In this document: positions 11,001 to 25,600 of the stretch, in pieces | Layout of the letters: each line of letters starts with the position of its first letter | Position numbering within the stretch: position 1 is the stretch's first letter | DNA from: Blepharisma stoltei | Taxonomy: Eukaryota > Ciliophora > Heterotrichea > Heterotrichida > Blepharismidae | DNA: 64,000 bases | Reading direction: 5' to 3' | Assembly (NCBI GenBank): GCA_914767885.1 | Contig: CAJZBQ010000061.1 | Coordinates: 1-64,000 of the forward strand | Notes under the pieces: model-generated | Database searches by the model: none | What the model saw: the letters and a program-made list of their open reading frames with translations, nothing else | What the model was told of the DNA's origin: nothing | Position numbers and translations under genes: made by a program

Positions 11001-14000
11001 CAAGCACTCAAGATTGAAGCTGCAAGGAGGAGACAGAAGGTACGGGAGTGGCATCCACCTGGATAGATCCTCTGAGCTGGAGTAGAAAAGCGGTAGAAGA
11101 ACCTCCCTCGCGAGAGGTCTTTGATGACGCAGTCACCAATATGGCGAACACCTGACTTTTAATAATCCTAACCCTCTGAATCTTTGTCCACGACAATAAA
11201 TATTTTAAATCATTGAACTTTTTTGAGCTTTACTGGACAAGTTCAATCAGATGGTAAAACGAAGCTGACTATTTATAGAAATGCAGTAAATTCTGATTCA
11301 TTTACTACTGTATCTTTAATTTATTTCAAAGACACCCTGTCTGGGACACTTTATGTTGGCAGTGATGAAAATTTTGGAAGCAATGGACTCTATGGTTTTT
11401 TAGATCGGCTGAAAATCTATAATTCTTATTTTTATCAATCTGATGATTATGCTACTTCTTGCACTGGTTGCTCTGCTTGCCCTTCTAACAATCAGTGCTG
11501 AAGTGGGTGTGGCCTAAATGATTATCCAGATAGCTGCTCAGCCTGCTTATCAGTCTGCAATCAAGGCTGTGTTAGTGACTTAACTTGTAGACTTTGTAGG
11601 GATAATGAGTGCTACTCATGCACTACATTTTCAGGGGAATGTACTAGTTGTATCACAAACGCTTATAAATTAGCAGGCCATTGTAAATGCCTTTCAAATG
11701 CAATATGGATCTCCAGTTCTCAGTCCTGCGAACTTTGCAGCTCTGCTTGCTCGACTTGTTCAGCTCTTGAATATACTGGCTGCCTTATTTGCATATCAGG
11801 TAATTATCTAATCCAGTCTTTATGCATAACCTTTTGTCCTACAGGCTATATCATAAATGGCAGCAAATGTGATAGTGATACGGATTTCACTAACTCCTTT
11901 GTTTTTAATTTAAAGCCTCATCAAATAAAAGATATTATATTAGACTCAGAATCAAAAATCCCAGTTCTCACTGGCAAAGATAATAGTTTTTACCCAACTT
12001 ATGATGTGACCGATCCGATTGCAGCTATATACAGAGGGTATTACTTTTCTGGTTCTGCTTATATGCAGCTGCCTCCTTATGCAGGCACAATTTCACCACT
12101 GCTGACTTTTGCCCCAAAATTTGTAATATCAACCTGAGTGATGCCAATTAGTGCGACAGGAGCCCTTTTTTGTAAGCAAACAGATAGTGGACTATTTACA
12201 AAATATATGAGCTTTGAATTGATCAACCAATTTCCATCACTTACTTTAACTTTAAAAGATTCTTCTACAATCACTTATACAAGTTCTATTTCATCATTAA
12301 AAGTAGATCTTTCTCAGTGGAATTTTATTTCAGCAGTCTCTTCTATAAGTGCAACTCCTCAACAAATTATTATCCTAACTACAAATACATATACAGACAC
12401 TTCAAGCAATTTGCGTGCAAGTTGGCTGAATGATTTACAAAGTTCATTTTTCTTAACAATTGGGGCTTGCCACCTCGATTCTCTAGCTTTAAATTCATTT
12501 TATTTCGGATTTCTATGAGATCTAAAAGTCTATAATGCTCCAATATCGAGCTCTTTGACTTTAAGCTCTTGCAATGGTTGCTCATTATGCCCGATTGATA
12601 ATTCAAATGCTTGCCTTGATAGCTGCCTAATAAACAGTTTTTGGGATGGAAGCAGCTGCAGTCTTTGTTTGCCTGCATGCTTTAGTCACGGCTGCGTAAG
12701 AGGGGACAAAAATTGTAACCTTTGCCAAGATGTCATATGCGAAATATGCGATGACTATACAGGCACCTGCATGACCTGCAAAACAAATGCTGCCTTAGTC
12801 GGCTCAAATTGCCAATGCAATGAAGGATACTACTGAAACAGTAATAATGAGGAATGCGATCTATGCGATACTTCTTGCAAAACCTGCACATCATCTACAT
12901 ATTTAGACTGCTTAACGTGCGTTGATGGTCTTGATATGGCATCACGGATTTGTATGGCCAGCTGCCCATTAGGGTATTCTAAATCTTCATCAGGATGTGT
13001 TTTAACCAAAGTAAAAATTTTTGATTTGGATTTGAATACACTTGAAGGAGTCGTCTGTGATAAAGCAAGCTCGATCCCAGCAGTTACTGGATCAACAAAA
13101 CAATTTTATCCCGATTATGAAGCTGATGATCCAATTCCTGCTTATAGCACTTTCCCTTGAATAGCCCGATAGCGGGCTGGCTTCATCCCGCTATCGGGCT
13201 ATTCAAGGGAAAGAGCTATATCTAAGAGGGTTCTGATTTAATGGCCTGTCTTCAATATTAAGACTGCCTGAGTATTCAAGCTACACATCACCAAGACTGG
13301 TGATTTCATCTCCTTTCACAATTTCTATATGACTAAATACTGAAACGCCATCTGCTTCAATATTGTCAAAGCATATTATTTCTGATAATTATCAGTCTTT
13401 TTATTCAATCTCATTAATTGATAGCAAGCCTGAAATTTCACTTACTATTGGCTCGTCTCAGTTTTTACATATTTCCCAAAGCTCGCTTAAATATTATGAA
13501 TGGAGCCATGCTATGTTTACATTTGAGACCTCTCAAAGTGGATATAATACACTATCAAGCTACCTCGATGGCTTATCCGATTCATCAACGACAACCGAAT
13601 ATGGCGCTTTTATTGATATAGGGCCTCTCACTACAATAGTTATAGGAGCTCTAATGAGCTCATCGACTGCTTATAATTTCTATCAAGGATTTATTTATTC
13701 GATACAAATATTTAATACAATAGTTTCACTATCAAGCCTATCCTCTAAATCTTGCACTGATAGCTGCAGTGTTTGCCCTACAAGCCAGATATGCATCCCC
13801 AACTGTAGAATATATGAGTATTGAAATGGTCCTAGCTATAATGTATGCAATTTGTGTAGCACAAGCTGCACGAGATCATGCAGAAATAAACAAAGCACGT
13901 GCTCACTTTGTGATAATCTATTGTGTGATGCCTGCACAGATTATTCAGCTTCAGGATGTGGATCTTGTAAAGAAAATGCTATTAATCCTGAATCTTGCAT

Positions 14001-16020
14001 ATGTGGTGAAAATTATGTGCTAGATACCTCTAGTAACAGTACTTGTATTCCGCTTCCGCCTGGTGGATTTAGAGGGACTGATGGAACATTTTACTCATGC
14101 CCAAATTTATGCACAATTTGCCAATCGCTTACCAGCTGCACAGCTTGTGTAGAAAACGCCAGCTTAATAAATGGTCTCTGCTATTGCAATTTAGGATACA
14201 ATGGAACCATAGCCTGCACTTTTATCCCTTTTTCAGCAAAACTCACTGTTTTGTCAGATAACTCTCTTTATCTGAACTTTTCAGATAGTCTTGCAAATAG
14301 TTTTGCTAAAAATGACGTTACCATAACTATTGAAAAGCAAGGAGAAGTTTCTTTCAAAATTGAGCAGGTAAATAGCACTTGCTATTATATTACGCTCGTG
14401 ATGAATGATAAAATTTCTAAGGGTGCTTTGGTTGCACTTAAGTTATTGAATTTAACTCAGTTTAGATCAGTTTCAAACGGAATCTTGAGCTCTTCCGAAC
14501 TGTCTGGATATTTAAATTATTATGATCCTACACCTTATTCACCATCTGTTGCAGCTGCTGCATCACAAGCTGCAACTGGGGTCCAGGCCTCGATTTCTAT
14601 TGCTGCTATCCTATCTTTTATTAATCCAAGTCCAAGTTCTCTCTGAAGCATTATGAACTATCTGCAAATTCTTAGCTACTTAACATTATCAGGTATCCCA
14701 ATATCTACTAAAATGAGTACATTCTTAAATAATTTGAACTCTTTTAACTTATTCCCGAACATTTTCCCCTATTTCATAGATGAAAACGAGGGGAATACTC
14801 CTTATTATAAAGCTGAGGATTTTGGATATAACTCTGACTTGATACTGATAACTACGGGAAGCGATTTTACACTCATATTGTTTTCACTCTCAGCTTTACC
14901 TGCAGCTTTTTTCTTTTCGCGCTGCTCTCACAGGTGGATAGGCAAGAAATTCATGAAAGCTTTAAAAAATTACCGATTTTCATTCTATTTAAGATTTTGA
15001 ATTCAATGCTATCTTGAATTGGGAGCTGCTGCAAGTATTGGAATTGTGACACTCGGCTTTAGCAATTTAACTCAAATGATCAATATTATTCTTTGTATAT
15101 TTATTTATATATTGCTATCAATTACTCCGCCTTGGCTTCTTTGGTTTTCTTATAAAAGTAAGAATAGGATCCAATCACGCGAAAAAAGCTTTATTGCCTT
15201 ATTTGATTCGCTCTTTTATGAATTCAGAACTGATGGAGAATTTCTTGCAACGCAGTATTACTTTTTATTCTTCTCGCGGAGGCTTATCTATATAGTAAAC
15301 TTGGTATACTTGAGGGAGTTTCCACAGACTGAAGTGACTATTAACATCGTTCTCTCCTTAATGACAATCATGTATTTGTGGTTTTTCTGGCCATATGAAG
15401 ATCCGATTTTGCAAGTATCTAATTTATTGACTGAAATCTTAATTTTCTTAGTTATGGGTGCAACATCGGTTTATTTATTCAATTTTGAGCAAAAAATTGT
15501 TTCAGCAATTGAGACTAGCATTGTTGCAATTGTCATAGCTATTATCGCAGTTCAATCGATTGTTTCAATAGTTATTTTTATCAGGACTCTCTTTGAGTTT
15601 GCTAACTTCCCCCCCTCCGTGAGTGAACAAAAAATGTTGTTCACTCACGGAGGGGCATTAATTTTTTTTTCGAAATTTAAAAAATCCTAATTCGCAAAAA
15701 TTGGAAAGCAAATATTAATTTAATTTATAAAATTTATGTTTTAAAACGCAATTTGTTTAAAATTAGACAGAATTAGCTCTAGATTTTCATTATACTAATT
15801 ATCACTTATATATCAAAATTTTTTTCCATAAAACATTTTTCTATTAAAAAAATTTTTATTCATTCACGGAGGGTGTTTTGGGCGAAAAATAGCGATTTTT
15901 CAAATGGTTTTGTTCACTCACGGAGGGGGGAGTAAGCAAAAACTCTCAACGAAAGAAAATATAAATAATATAAGGCCTCCTTGAATACACTTCAAAAAGC
16001 CCAATCATAGCCAAGAATAA
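8081..16020 (+). CDS. Giant cysteine-rich/LamG-like multi-pass membrane protein, copy A
   Basis: Join 8081-10630, 11184-13144, 13221-15604 and 15935-16020 with TGA read as Trp: 6,981 nt, 2,326 aa, TAA stop at 16018-16020. It begins with a signal peptide (MIQFFILFSLAFLNLATC). It then alternates cysteine-rich blocks (CxxC, CxxGCxxC, ECPSGY, furin/GCC2-GCC3-like) with LamG/concanavalin-like beta domains that share DPIPA..RGYYF..Y and FTIS.W. Near the C-terminus is a beta domain (LTVLSDNSLYLNFSDSL), followed by about six or seven hydrophobic helices between 14,650 and 15,600. These include an arginine-rich loop NRIQSREK and FYEFRTD. The architecture suggests a cell-surface protein with an extracellular array and a channel-like or receptor-like membrane part, similar to large cysteine-rich families of other ciliates; function is unknown. 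Confidence 0.88.
10631..11183. mobile_element. Retroposon-like insert in copy A, 553 bp, 8-bp direct repeats, family X
   Basis: Flanked by CTGAATCT at 10623-10630 and 11176-11183, with no TA at the junction. Deleting one repeat plus the insert gives SDSSPESLSTTINILNHW, exactly the length of the copy C equivalent. Its middle (10755-10925) is clearly similar to about 62145-62300 (shared GTGGTTGGAAAT, GTAGTCTTTTTTC/GCAGTCTTTTTTC, CTGTAGCTG). GC-richer than the MITEs. Confidence 0.87.
13145..13220. repeat. 76-bp hairpin IES (TATAGC family)
   Basis: TA-bounded insert consisting almost wholly of one inverted repeat: TAGCACTTTCCCTTGAATAG... pairs with ...CTATTCAAGGGAAAGAGCTA, arms of about 33 nt with a 10-nt loop around 13178-13187. 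Removal gives GCT TAT CTA AGA (AYLRG), as in copies B and C. Confidence 0.93.
15605..15934. mobile_element. MITE-like IES (GTGAGTGAAC family), 330 bp, in copy A
   Basis: TA at 15603-15604 and 15933-15934. Left end carries TIR then a short palindrome (GTGAGTGAACAAAAAATG..GTTCACTCACGGAGG); right end carries two direct TIR copies about 55 bp apart. Removal extends the frame to FEFAKQKLSTKENIN and the true stop at 16018. Confidence 0.92.
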
Positions 16021-16629
16021 TTAAATAAAATTATTTTAAAATATATATTTGTCTTAAAATATATAATTAGAATATTATAACTTTATATTTTAAATCGACA
16101 ACAAAAATAAGACCTAATTTTTGTTGCATATTAAAAAATTCACTTTAGAACATTAATATAAAAGCTTATATATTGGCTGAATTTGCACTAATTTGGCATT
16201 ATAGTTGAAGCTTATGTATTTTTACGTTAAAAAACAATATGAATTAGCAATAATTCATATTATTAAAGAACTAATGAGCATTTAAACATATAATAAGATT
16301 ATTATGCAGTCGAAAATATAATTTTTCAATAACCCATTTTTCAAATTTGCTTTAATAATAAAGATTATTGGCTGTCTAAGAATCTAAATAAAATCTTATA
16401 GCTAAAAATAATGAAATTTTGTTAATATTTCATTAGAAAATAGTCTAATATTATTCTTTATGAACTAATTTCTGAAAAACACAAATGATTGCTATAATTT
16501 CTTTTTGTTTAAAACTAACTGCTCATTCTCATCCTCAGCACTTGAATTTCTAAAATCAGCTGAGAAAATTTTAAATTTCTGTTTTACTTTAGATCATAAC
16601 TGCTGCCTCGTCTTACTTCTTAAATAAAA
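16021..16629. other. Intergenic between giant genes A and B
   Basis: 609 bp, very AT-rich, holding the 3' region of A and the promoter region of B. No ORF, repeat or RNA gene that I can support. Confidence 0.5.
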
Positions 16630-19600
16630 ATGATGCTATTTTTGACTTTATTCAACAGGTTCCTGGTGAGCCTTGCCACATGCCCAATAAATAGCTCGAC
16701 ATGCACTGTTTCATCAACTTCATACATAACATGTGACTCTAGTCGGTTTTTGGTTGACAGCAAAATATGTGCTGATTCTTGTCCTTCTCTTTTTACTACA
16801 AGTACAAATTTATGCACTTCAACGAGCACAAACTGCGATGTGCCAACGACAGCAAATGCCGTTGTTTTTAGACTTCTATTTTCAACGGTCACAGATCTAA
16901 CTCTTTCATCTATCGCGAGCGATGTTGATAATACCGAACTTTTCCAAAACCCTGGCGGAGTCTCATACAATTCTCAGACACAAAATTCTCCTCTTCCAAC
17001 AGTAGACCGCGGCTTTTATTTTGCAACAACATCAAGCATTACCAGCAGCAAAAGCCATATTCCAGGGCCTTATTTTATATTGAATACTTGAATTAAGCCT
17101 CAGAGCGGTGGGGCTGGACAATTTTTCGTTGTTTCTTATAATTCAAAGAATTATATACGTTGCTATTATGATACTGAACTGATGAAAATAGACATCATTG
17201 CGCAGAGCTCTACTGGGAGTGGTGAGACAACAAAAACAATACAAAGCGCTGTCCAGGCATCACATTGATGACAGCAATTAAGCATTCAGTTTGCCCAAAG
17301 CGATTGCAGCACTCTAGGTGTCACTTTTTGATTCAACGCTGCATTTGTTGCAGTAGCTCCATTCAGTAGCGTAGAAGCAAGCTTTCCTAATAGCAATTCT
17401 TATACGTGAACAATTGGGAAAGGAGGAGGAAACAACTCATTTAATGGATTCATTTGGTTTATTGAAGTCAGATATGATGGGACTAAGAATTATGGAGCCA
17501 GCTTTACACCTAATGCTAGAGAGTGCTTTGTTAACGCATATTGAAATGGCTCATCATGCATAAGTTGCCCTACTAATTGCTCAGGGTGACCTTGGTGCAC
17601 TAGTGCAACTAGTTGCGCTGGATGTGGTATTGCAGATTGCGGCACTTGCCCAGCTTATGGGTCATCTACATGTACAAGCTGTATTACAGGTGTTTTACCG
17701 AACTGCTGTGACATCTTGGCGACTACTTGTACTCAGACGTGGTCAAATACTGCTTGCCAAACAGGAAAAGTTCTGGTTCAAGGGGTCTGCTTGTATGCAT
17801 GCCCATATGGCTTTGGAAACTGTGCATCAGTCAGCTCCGCTGTAATAACTGCTGATTTTCTGACTTCTTTTGCTGGCAGCTATGGGACAGCTTTAATAAC
17901 GGGAGCAAGCGCTTCAAGTTATTACTTCTGAAACTCTCCAGAAGGAGCAGATCCGATTCCTGCGAAATATCGAGGTCTTTACTTTAACGGTAGTGCATAT
18001 CTCTCTGGGTTAATAAATTTATCACACACGTGAAGTATGGCATTTTGAGTTTACGCTATGAGTGGAACAATAATTGGCCACAGCACAGGCCAACTTTCAC
18101 TTTCTTCTAGTGGAACGCTTTCATTTGACTTACAAAAATGAGACGCAACATATGCTAGTTATACTGCCTCGCATTCAATTCCTGCAGGCACTTGGAAATA
18201 TGTCTCATATTCTGTGGGGTTTGCAAGCAAAACCTCAACTATTACCCCATATTTAAACAATGCAGCCGGTACGGCAACTACAGCCACAAATTATGTGTTC
18301 AGGCTTCCAGCTGGAGAAACTCTCTATATAGGTAAAAGCGGAAGCACTTATTTTAATGGGTTTATTAGCTATTTTCAGTTATGAGGAGTTACAATTACAG
18401 GATTTAGCTCAGGCTACAATTATTATGGATTTTCTGGAGGAGTTGTAAGCTCTTTATGGCCGTGCGCTTTTAATCAATACTATGATGGATCTGCCTGCCA
18501 ACCCTGCTTGGGCACATGCACAAATGGCTGTGCTCGAGCGAACTCATGCAATATATGTGTAAATGATTTATGCACCAAATGTAATAATTATTCATCAGGG
18601 ACTTGCTATGAATGTGTAACCCATGCCTCAGGGGTTACATGTGCATGCGATTCTGGATATTATCAGCCTTCAGGTTTAGCTCAGTGTGACATTTCAGTTT
18701 GCTACAGCACTTGCTCTACATGCCTAGCGTCATCGTCTGCCTATTATCAATGCACAGCATGCCAAACTAACTACTATTTGTTTTTAAGTTCTATGTGCAT
18801 TTCAAGCTGCCCTTCAGGTTATACAACTGAAACAAGTTCTTGCACTTTTTCTTCATCCATTAGTCTTAGCTTGTCGTTTTATGATCAGATTCTCCTGAAC
18901 TCAGTCTCAGGGGTACAAGTCGGTTCATCAAGCTCAAATACTTATCCTTCCTATGACGGTAATGACCCATATCCAGCTTATCTTAGAGGGTATTATTTTT
19001 CTGGAACAAATTACTTATCAACCAGCACTGTGATAGGCCCATATTTCACAATTTCTATATGGATATTTCCAACTGCATATGGCATTATTGCCACAAAAGT
19101 AGTTTCTGGGTGTGAAATATTTTGCCTTGAAATTTTAAGCGGCACTGGATATCCCAAACTGTCTGTAGTTTGGGCTGACTCTAGCACCTTTTCTGTCACC
19201 TTATCCTCCAATGTAATAACTAACAGCTGAAATTTTATTGTTTTTACAGGGAAGCAAGATTCAACCTATGCAACTGCCATTAATTCATATTTAAATTCGG
19301 CAACTAAAGATTCAGGTCTCTCTTCTGGACTTACTTTTTTTCAGGACAACAGTTCTGGGACCCTTTATATAGGAACAATGGAAACCTTTACTGGCGGTTT
19401 TACAGGTTTTTTATATAATATAAACATTTTTAACCAAGGAAATTTACAGCTGAACGACTATACAACTTCAAGCTGCACTTTGCCATGCACAAGCTGCCCT
19501 AGTGATCATGGCTGTCCTAATACATGTGCATTTTCTAACTCCCCTCTCATTAAATCTAACAAAAAATTTTGTTCAAATTTAAAGGGAAGTTAAGAAATTT

Positions 19601-22600
19601 TTTATACGAAAAAATCAATATAAAAATTTTTATAAAAACAAATTTCAAAAATTTATCGAATTAGATTAATAAATTTGTTTAATAAAATGCTGTTTACTCA
19701 TTATACTTTAAAATAAATCAAGATATATAACTAAATTTTCATTATTAGTTAATACACCACTATTAATTGGTATCATAACTATTTACACAAAAATTATTAT
19801 TTTTATTGATAAAAATTTAAAAAAAAATTGTAGGAAATTTATCGATTAAAATGCTAAATTTTAGTTAAATAAGATGCTATTTATACTTTATTCTTTAAAA
19901 TAACCAAGAAACAAAGTAAATTTTTGATTTTTGTAAAGAATTTGCATTGAATTTATATCAAAATTATTTAAATAAACATTATTTTTATCTAAAAAAAATA
20001 AATGTTTTTTGGAAAAATTTAGCGATTAAGGATAATAAATTTAAATAGCATGCTCTTTATACTCTTTTCTTTAAATAAGAGCAAGATATAACTAAATTTT
20101 TAATTTTAGTTAAGAAGAAACATTTAACTTCTATCAAAACTTTTTACATAAAAAATTATGATTTTTATGTATAAAATTTTTTTAATTTAAAGGGGCTTAA
20201 TTTACCAAAAAAATGGAAATTTTACATATATTTTGTTCCAATTTTAAAGGGGGAGTAAGTATTATAATGGGTCAAATTGCATTGATTGTGTTTCCTGTCC
20301 TAAGGGATGCAGATATACTGACACGTGTGGACTGTGCAAGACAAAGCAATGCTATTCATGCACCACTTTTACTGGTACCTGCTCAAGCTGTATAACAAAT
20401 GCAGAAAGTGATGGGTCTGGAGGCTGCCAATGCTAGCTATTAAGATTTATAGAGAAGTTTGCTGTTTTTCCATAAGTACTGCCTCATCTCTAACACTTCC
20501 CTGCTTGATCGCAAGCTCACTTTTATACAAAGGTTGCTCATGCTGAATTTTCTGGCCAGATAAAATTGAAATCCGTAGTCCAGAGCATAACGCCTGATTT
20601 CACCTTTGGAAGCATCGCGATAGGTCAAGACTAATGGCATTGAATTTGCTGGGGTGTCTTTCCCAATTTCCCACTGAGGCAAGAATTTGACATTGGAGTA
20701 AAGCATGTGGTTGGCCGATCCAATTTTGAGCTTCACAGAAAAGAAAAATTTGGCCGGAGCACATTCCAAACACCCATTCTACCTTCCTCAAGATCCTGCT
20801 CACCCTGTAGGATGCCAGCTGCAGGATTTAAGATGGTGGGTTATTGGCCATGTCATTCTAATTTATATTAAGGCTGCCAATGCGAGGCAAATGCTTTTTG
20901 GCAGTCTACCACTGCCACTTGTGATTTTTGTGATGCGCTTTGTGCTATATGCAAACAAACCACCTATTTTGAGTGTAATACATGTGCAGCAGGGAAACAG
21001 ATGGTAGGGATCATCTGCTTAAATGACTGTCCTTATGGATATGGGACTTCATGCTCCTCAGTCACAACTGCTGTTATTGACCAATCCTTTGATACTGATT
21101 TTCAAGGGTCTTATGGGATTTTTACAACAGGGACTTCCTCAAGCACTTACCAGCCATTTGTAACTCCAGAAACTATAGACCCTGTTCCTGCATATAAAAG
21201 AGGCCTCTATTTTGATGGAAGCATGTACTTGTTGTCTTCCACTTCTGTTTACCTTTCTCACAGTTTCTATATGGGATTATGAATTTATGTAATTACATAT
21301 GGAGATTTATTACAAAAACAAACAAGACTAACAGTTTCGTCAGCAGGCACAATTACAGCAATAGTAGAATCCACTGCTCAAGTGGCTTCTACACAAACCT
21401 TAACTCCAAGTTCTACGTTTACAGGCTGGGCTTATGTTTCCTTTTGTGTATGATACTCCTCAAACGCCACTCCTATCTCTCTATATATAAATGGAGCTGC
21501 AGCTGGGTCAATTACTATTAGTGGAAATATCTTCAGAGACCAAGCATCAACGAGCCTGCAATTAGGTAAAAGCAGTTCTTCTACTGGGTTCGTTGGGTTT
21601 ATCTACTATTTCCACTTATATAATACCCAGATTACAAATTTCGCTTCTCTTTATAGTGGCTTTACATTCTGTGGGTCTGGGACATCTTGCTTATGATCGT
21701 GTGATATATCTACCTACAAAAATAGTGGCTCTTACTTAGCTTGTAGTACCTGCAGTAAAGGCTGCGTCAGAGCTAATACTTGTAACGTCTGTAACGATGT
21801 ATTATGCTCAGTCTGCACTGGCTTCGACTCAGGGAAATGCACAACTTGCGTGACTAATGCATCAAAAAATCCGACTAATTGTGTCTGCAACTCTGGATAT
21901 CGAACTTCAAATGACGGATTTTCTTGTGTAGCTTGCTCTTCAGGATGCAATACCTGCACAGGAGATGGATATTATCAATGCACGAGCTGCACCAGTGGCA
22001 AATACTTTCTTAATATCCAGTGTCTTTCTGAATGCCCATCAGGATACACACAAAATTCCTCCACAAAGAATTGTGACCTTACAACTGCCTCATTTCCTTT
22101 TTCTTTTTCTAATATAATCCTACTTGGAAGTGTTTCTGGTAGTGACGTAGGGTCATTAGCCACAAATGCATATCCTACTTATGATTCAAATGACCCATAT
22201 CCAGCCTATTTGCGAGGGTATTATTTCAATCCTACTAGCTATATGAAAGCCAGCTTTATGTTTGCCCCTAACTTTTCTATCTCTATATGGATAAAAGCGG
22301 AAGCAGAGGGTTATGTTCTAGCAAAATACAGAGGAGGGTCAGTGAAAGGTAGTGTGTCAATAAAGTCAACTGGAGAGCCTACTATAAGCTTTCCTTTATC
22401 AGACTCATCGAGCACTATTACCCTGGATGGCGCTTCAAGCGTCCTTAACTCTTGATATTATGTATCGTTCAACTGGAAAATCAATGCTGATGGCACAACA
22501 ACTGTGAGCTCTTATATCAATGGAGGTTCTCTTCTGTCTGCTTCTAGCGCTACACCGCTTTATCTTCAAGATAGCAGCTCTGGGAGTTTTTATATGGGAT

Positions 22601-25600
22601 ATTCAAGTGCAGGGTTTAAAGGGTTCTTGTGGAAAACTACTATTTACCCCCAAGAGGGGCATGCATCCGATGACTTGCTTATAGGAGGATGCTCAGGCAC
22701 CTGTGCGAGGTGCCCAGTAGATTTGAGTTGTCCAGATGATTGCCCAATGACTCAATTCTATAGCGGCTCAGGCTGCACAACTTGCAAAGGGAATAATTGC
22801 CCTAAAGGCTGTAGAAATACTGATACTTGTCGAATCTGCAAGACCAGAGAGTGCGCTACATGCACATCATTTACAGGAGGAAATTCTTGCTTGACTTGCA
22901 TTACAAACGCTGTGAGTGATGGCTCTGGAGGCTGCACCTGCGCTTTTAATGCTTTTTGGGTTTCTTCGTCAGAAACTTGCGAAATTTGCGATTTAGCTTG
23001 CTCGACATGCTTAAAAACGACTTATTTTGAATGCTCTACATGCTTAGTAAGCTATCAATTAGTAGGGACTGTGTGTTTGAATAGTTGTCCTTATGGCACT
23101 TCTTGTTCATCAGTAACAACCCCTGTTATAAATCTATCTTTTGACGCGGATTTTCAAGGCTCATATGGAATCTTTGCAACAGGAACAAATTCGGCAACTT
23201 ATCAATTTTTTTACAGTCCTGAGTCAGTTGACCCTATTCCAGCCTATAAGCGAGGGCTATACTTTAATGGGAACATGTATTTATTATCATCAGCCACCGT
23301 ACTGCTTTCGCATAGTTTTTCTATAGGAGCATGAATTTATGTAAAAACTGATGGCAATTTATTAGAAAAGCCCAGTCGATTTATATTATCTTCAACAGGG
23401 AGCATTTCAGCTACCATGACTGACCCTTCTCAAGCAACATCCCCTCAATCCTTGTCTTCAGGCACCACACTGACTAACTGAAACTACTTATCAGTCACTT
23501 TTAGCTATACTTCAGATATTACAACATTGACAATTTATGTTAATGGCGGATCAGTTGCAACTTTACCAATTACCAACTATATTTTACGTGATCTTAGCTC
23601 GACTTACTTAATGATTGGGAAAAGCAGCAGTTCTTCTGGCTTTGTAGGCTTCATTAATAGCTTTCAATTATGAAATTCACCTATCAGCTCTTTTACAGCC
23701 TATATAAACGCTCCGTGTGGCTCAGGGCATGCTTGTTTATGGTCTTGCGATTTGACGAGCTACTATGGTGGAGCAATATGCACTTCTTGTAATTCATGCA
23801 GCAGCGGGTGTGTAAATGGTAATTCATGTCATATCTGCGATGATATTTTGTGTTCAGTCTGCACAGGATTCAGCTCAGGAAAGTGCACTCAATGTGTATC
23901 AAATGCTTCTCTAAGCCCAACCACCTGTGTTTGTAATGAAGGATACAGAACGTCAGATGATGGTTTTTCCTGTGTAGCTTGCCCTGCAGGATGCTCTCAC
24001 TGTTATAAAGATGTGGCCTCTGATAAATGCTCTTCATGTCTTTCAGACTATATTTATTCCTCTTCTACTCAGCTTTGCACATTTGGGTGTCCAATAGGAT
24101 ATTCCAAGGTCAATGGTCAGTGTGTATTGATAACGACCTTAATTTTTGATTTAAATTTGAATACTCTTGAAGGAGTCATTTATGACGCTGCAAGCTTGGT
24201 GCCTGTGGTCACTGGGTCAACCGAACAGTTTTATCCTGACTATGAAGTTGATGATCCAATCCCTGCATACTTAAGAGGTTTCTGGTTTAATGGCCAGACC
24301 TCTATTTTAAGACTTCCAGATTATGGAGCTTATACAAGCCCCAAAATAACTCTAATACCGTATTTTACTATCTCAGTATGGCTGAACACCGAAACTCAAA
24401 ATGCAGCTATTTTGTCTAAAAATGATGCCAGCAACAGCTATTCAATAGTTTACTCCATAAATTTAATGAGTGGGCAGCCTGTATTTACATTATTCATCAA
24501 TTCATCTCAATTTCTCTATATTTCACAGAAATCTCTGTCTTATTATGAGTGAAGCCATTTATCAATTACAGCAAATGTTGACGGTAACGGAAATACTATA
24601 ATAACTTGCTATATAAATGGAATCAAAGACTCAGATGCGACGGTATCAGGCAGCTCTTTTCAAGATATCACCACATCCACAGTAATGGCAATTGCTGCAC
24701 AGACAGGGAATGGCAATACTATATATAATTATTTTAAAGGATTTATTTATCAGGTGCAGATATATAAGGGTATAAAATCTATATTAAGCTTATCTACAAC
24801 CTCCTGCACTGAAAGCTGTAGTGTTTGCCCAATAACCCAAATTTGCATCCCCAACTGTAAAATAACTCAATATTGAAGCGGCCCAGGCTACAATGTCTGC
24901 TATCAGTGCAATGTAAAATGCACAGAAAGCTGCAGAAACTGGCGGTCTACTTGCTCCCTTTGCAGCAATTTGCTATGTGATACTTGCATAGCCTAGAAGG
25001 GCATTTAGCTCTCCTTGGACTAGCAACTTTCGCTTCAGCTCGTGGAGTTGGTCCGGTGACATAAGTTGCCAAATCAGCCCCACGAGTTGACAAACAGCAG
25101 ACATATGCTTACTCTCAACTCGTGGAGTTGGCTTGGCAACTGATGAAGCCGAGAAACTCTACAAATTTGCTCGCCGAAGATAGCTAAAAGCCCTCCAAGC
25201 TATACTGATTATTCTTCAACTGGGTGTACAGCTTGCAAAGAAAATGCTATTAATACTGATTCATGCATTTGTGGGGAAAATTATGTGCTGGATTATTCCA
25301 ATAACAGCACTTGTGTCCCTCTTACTCCTGGAGGCTTCCGAGGATCTGATGGGCTATTTTATTCATGCCCAAACTACTGCACATATTGTGAATCTCTGTC
25401 AAAATGCACTGCTTGTGTAGAGCATGCAAGCTTGAAAAACGATTTATGCTACTGCAATTTAGGCTATAACGGGGCCAGTTCTTGCGCATTAGTTTCTTTT
25501 TCGGCAAGACTTTACGTTTTCGACGACAATTCTTTAGATCTCCTATTTTCAGATGCCCTGGCTAATATTTTAACAGAGAACGATTTTACAATAAAAATTG

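Noticed and set aside
10453-11196. Open frames in the copy A insert and its antisense
   Set aside because: They overlap germline-limited DNA, lack recognisable motifs and would break copy A.
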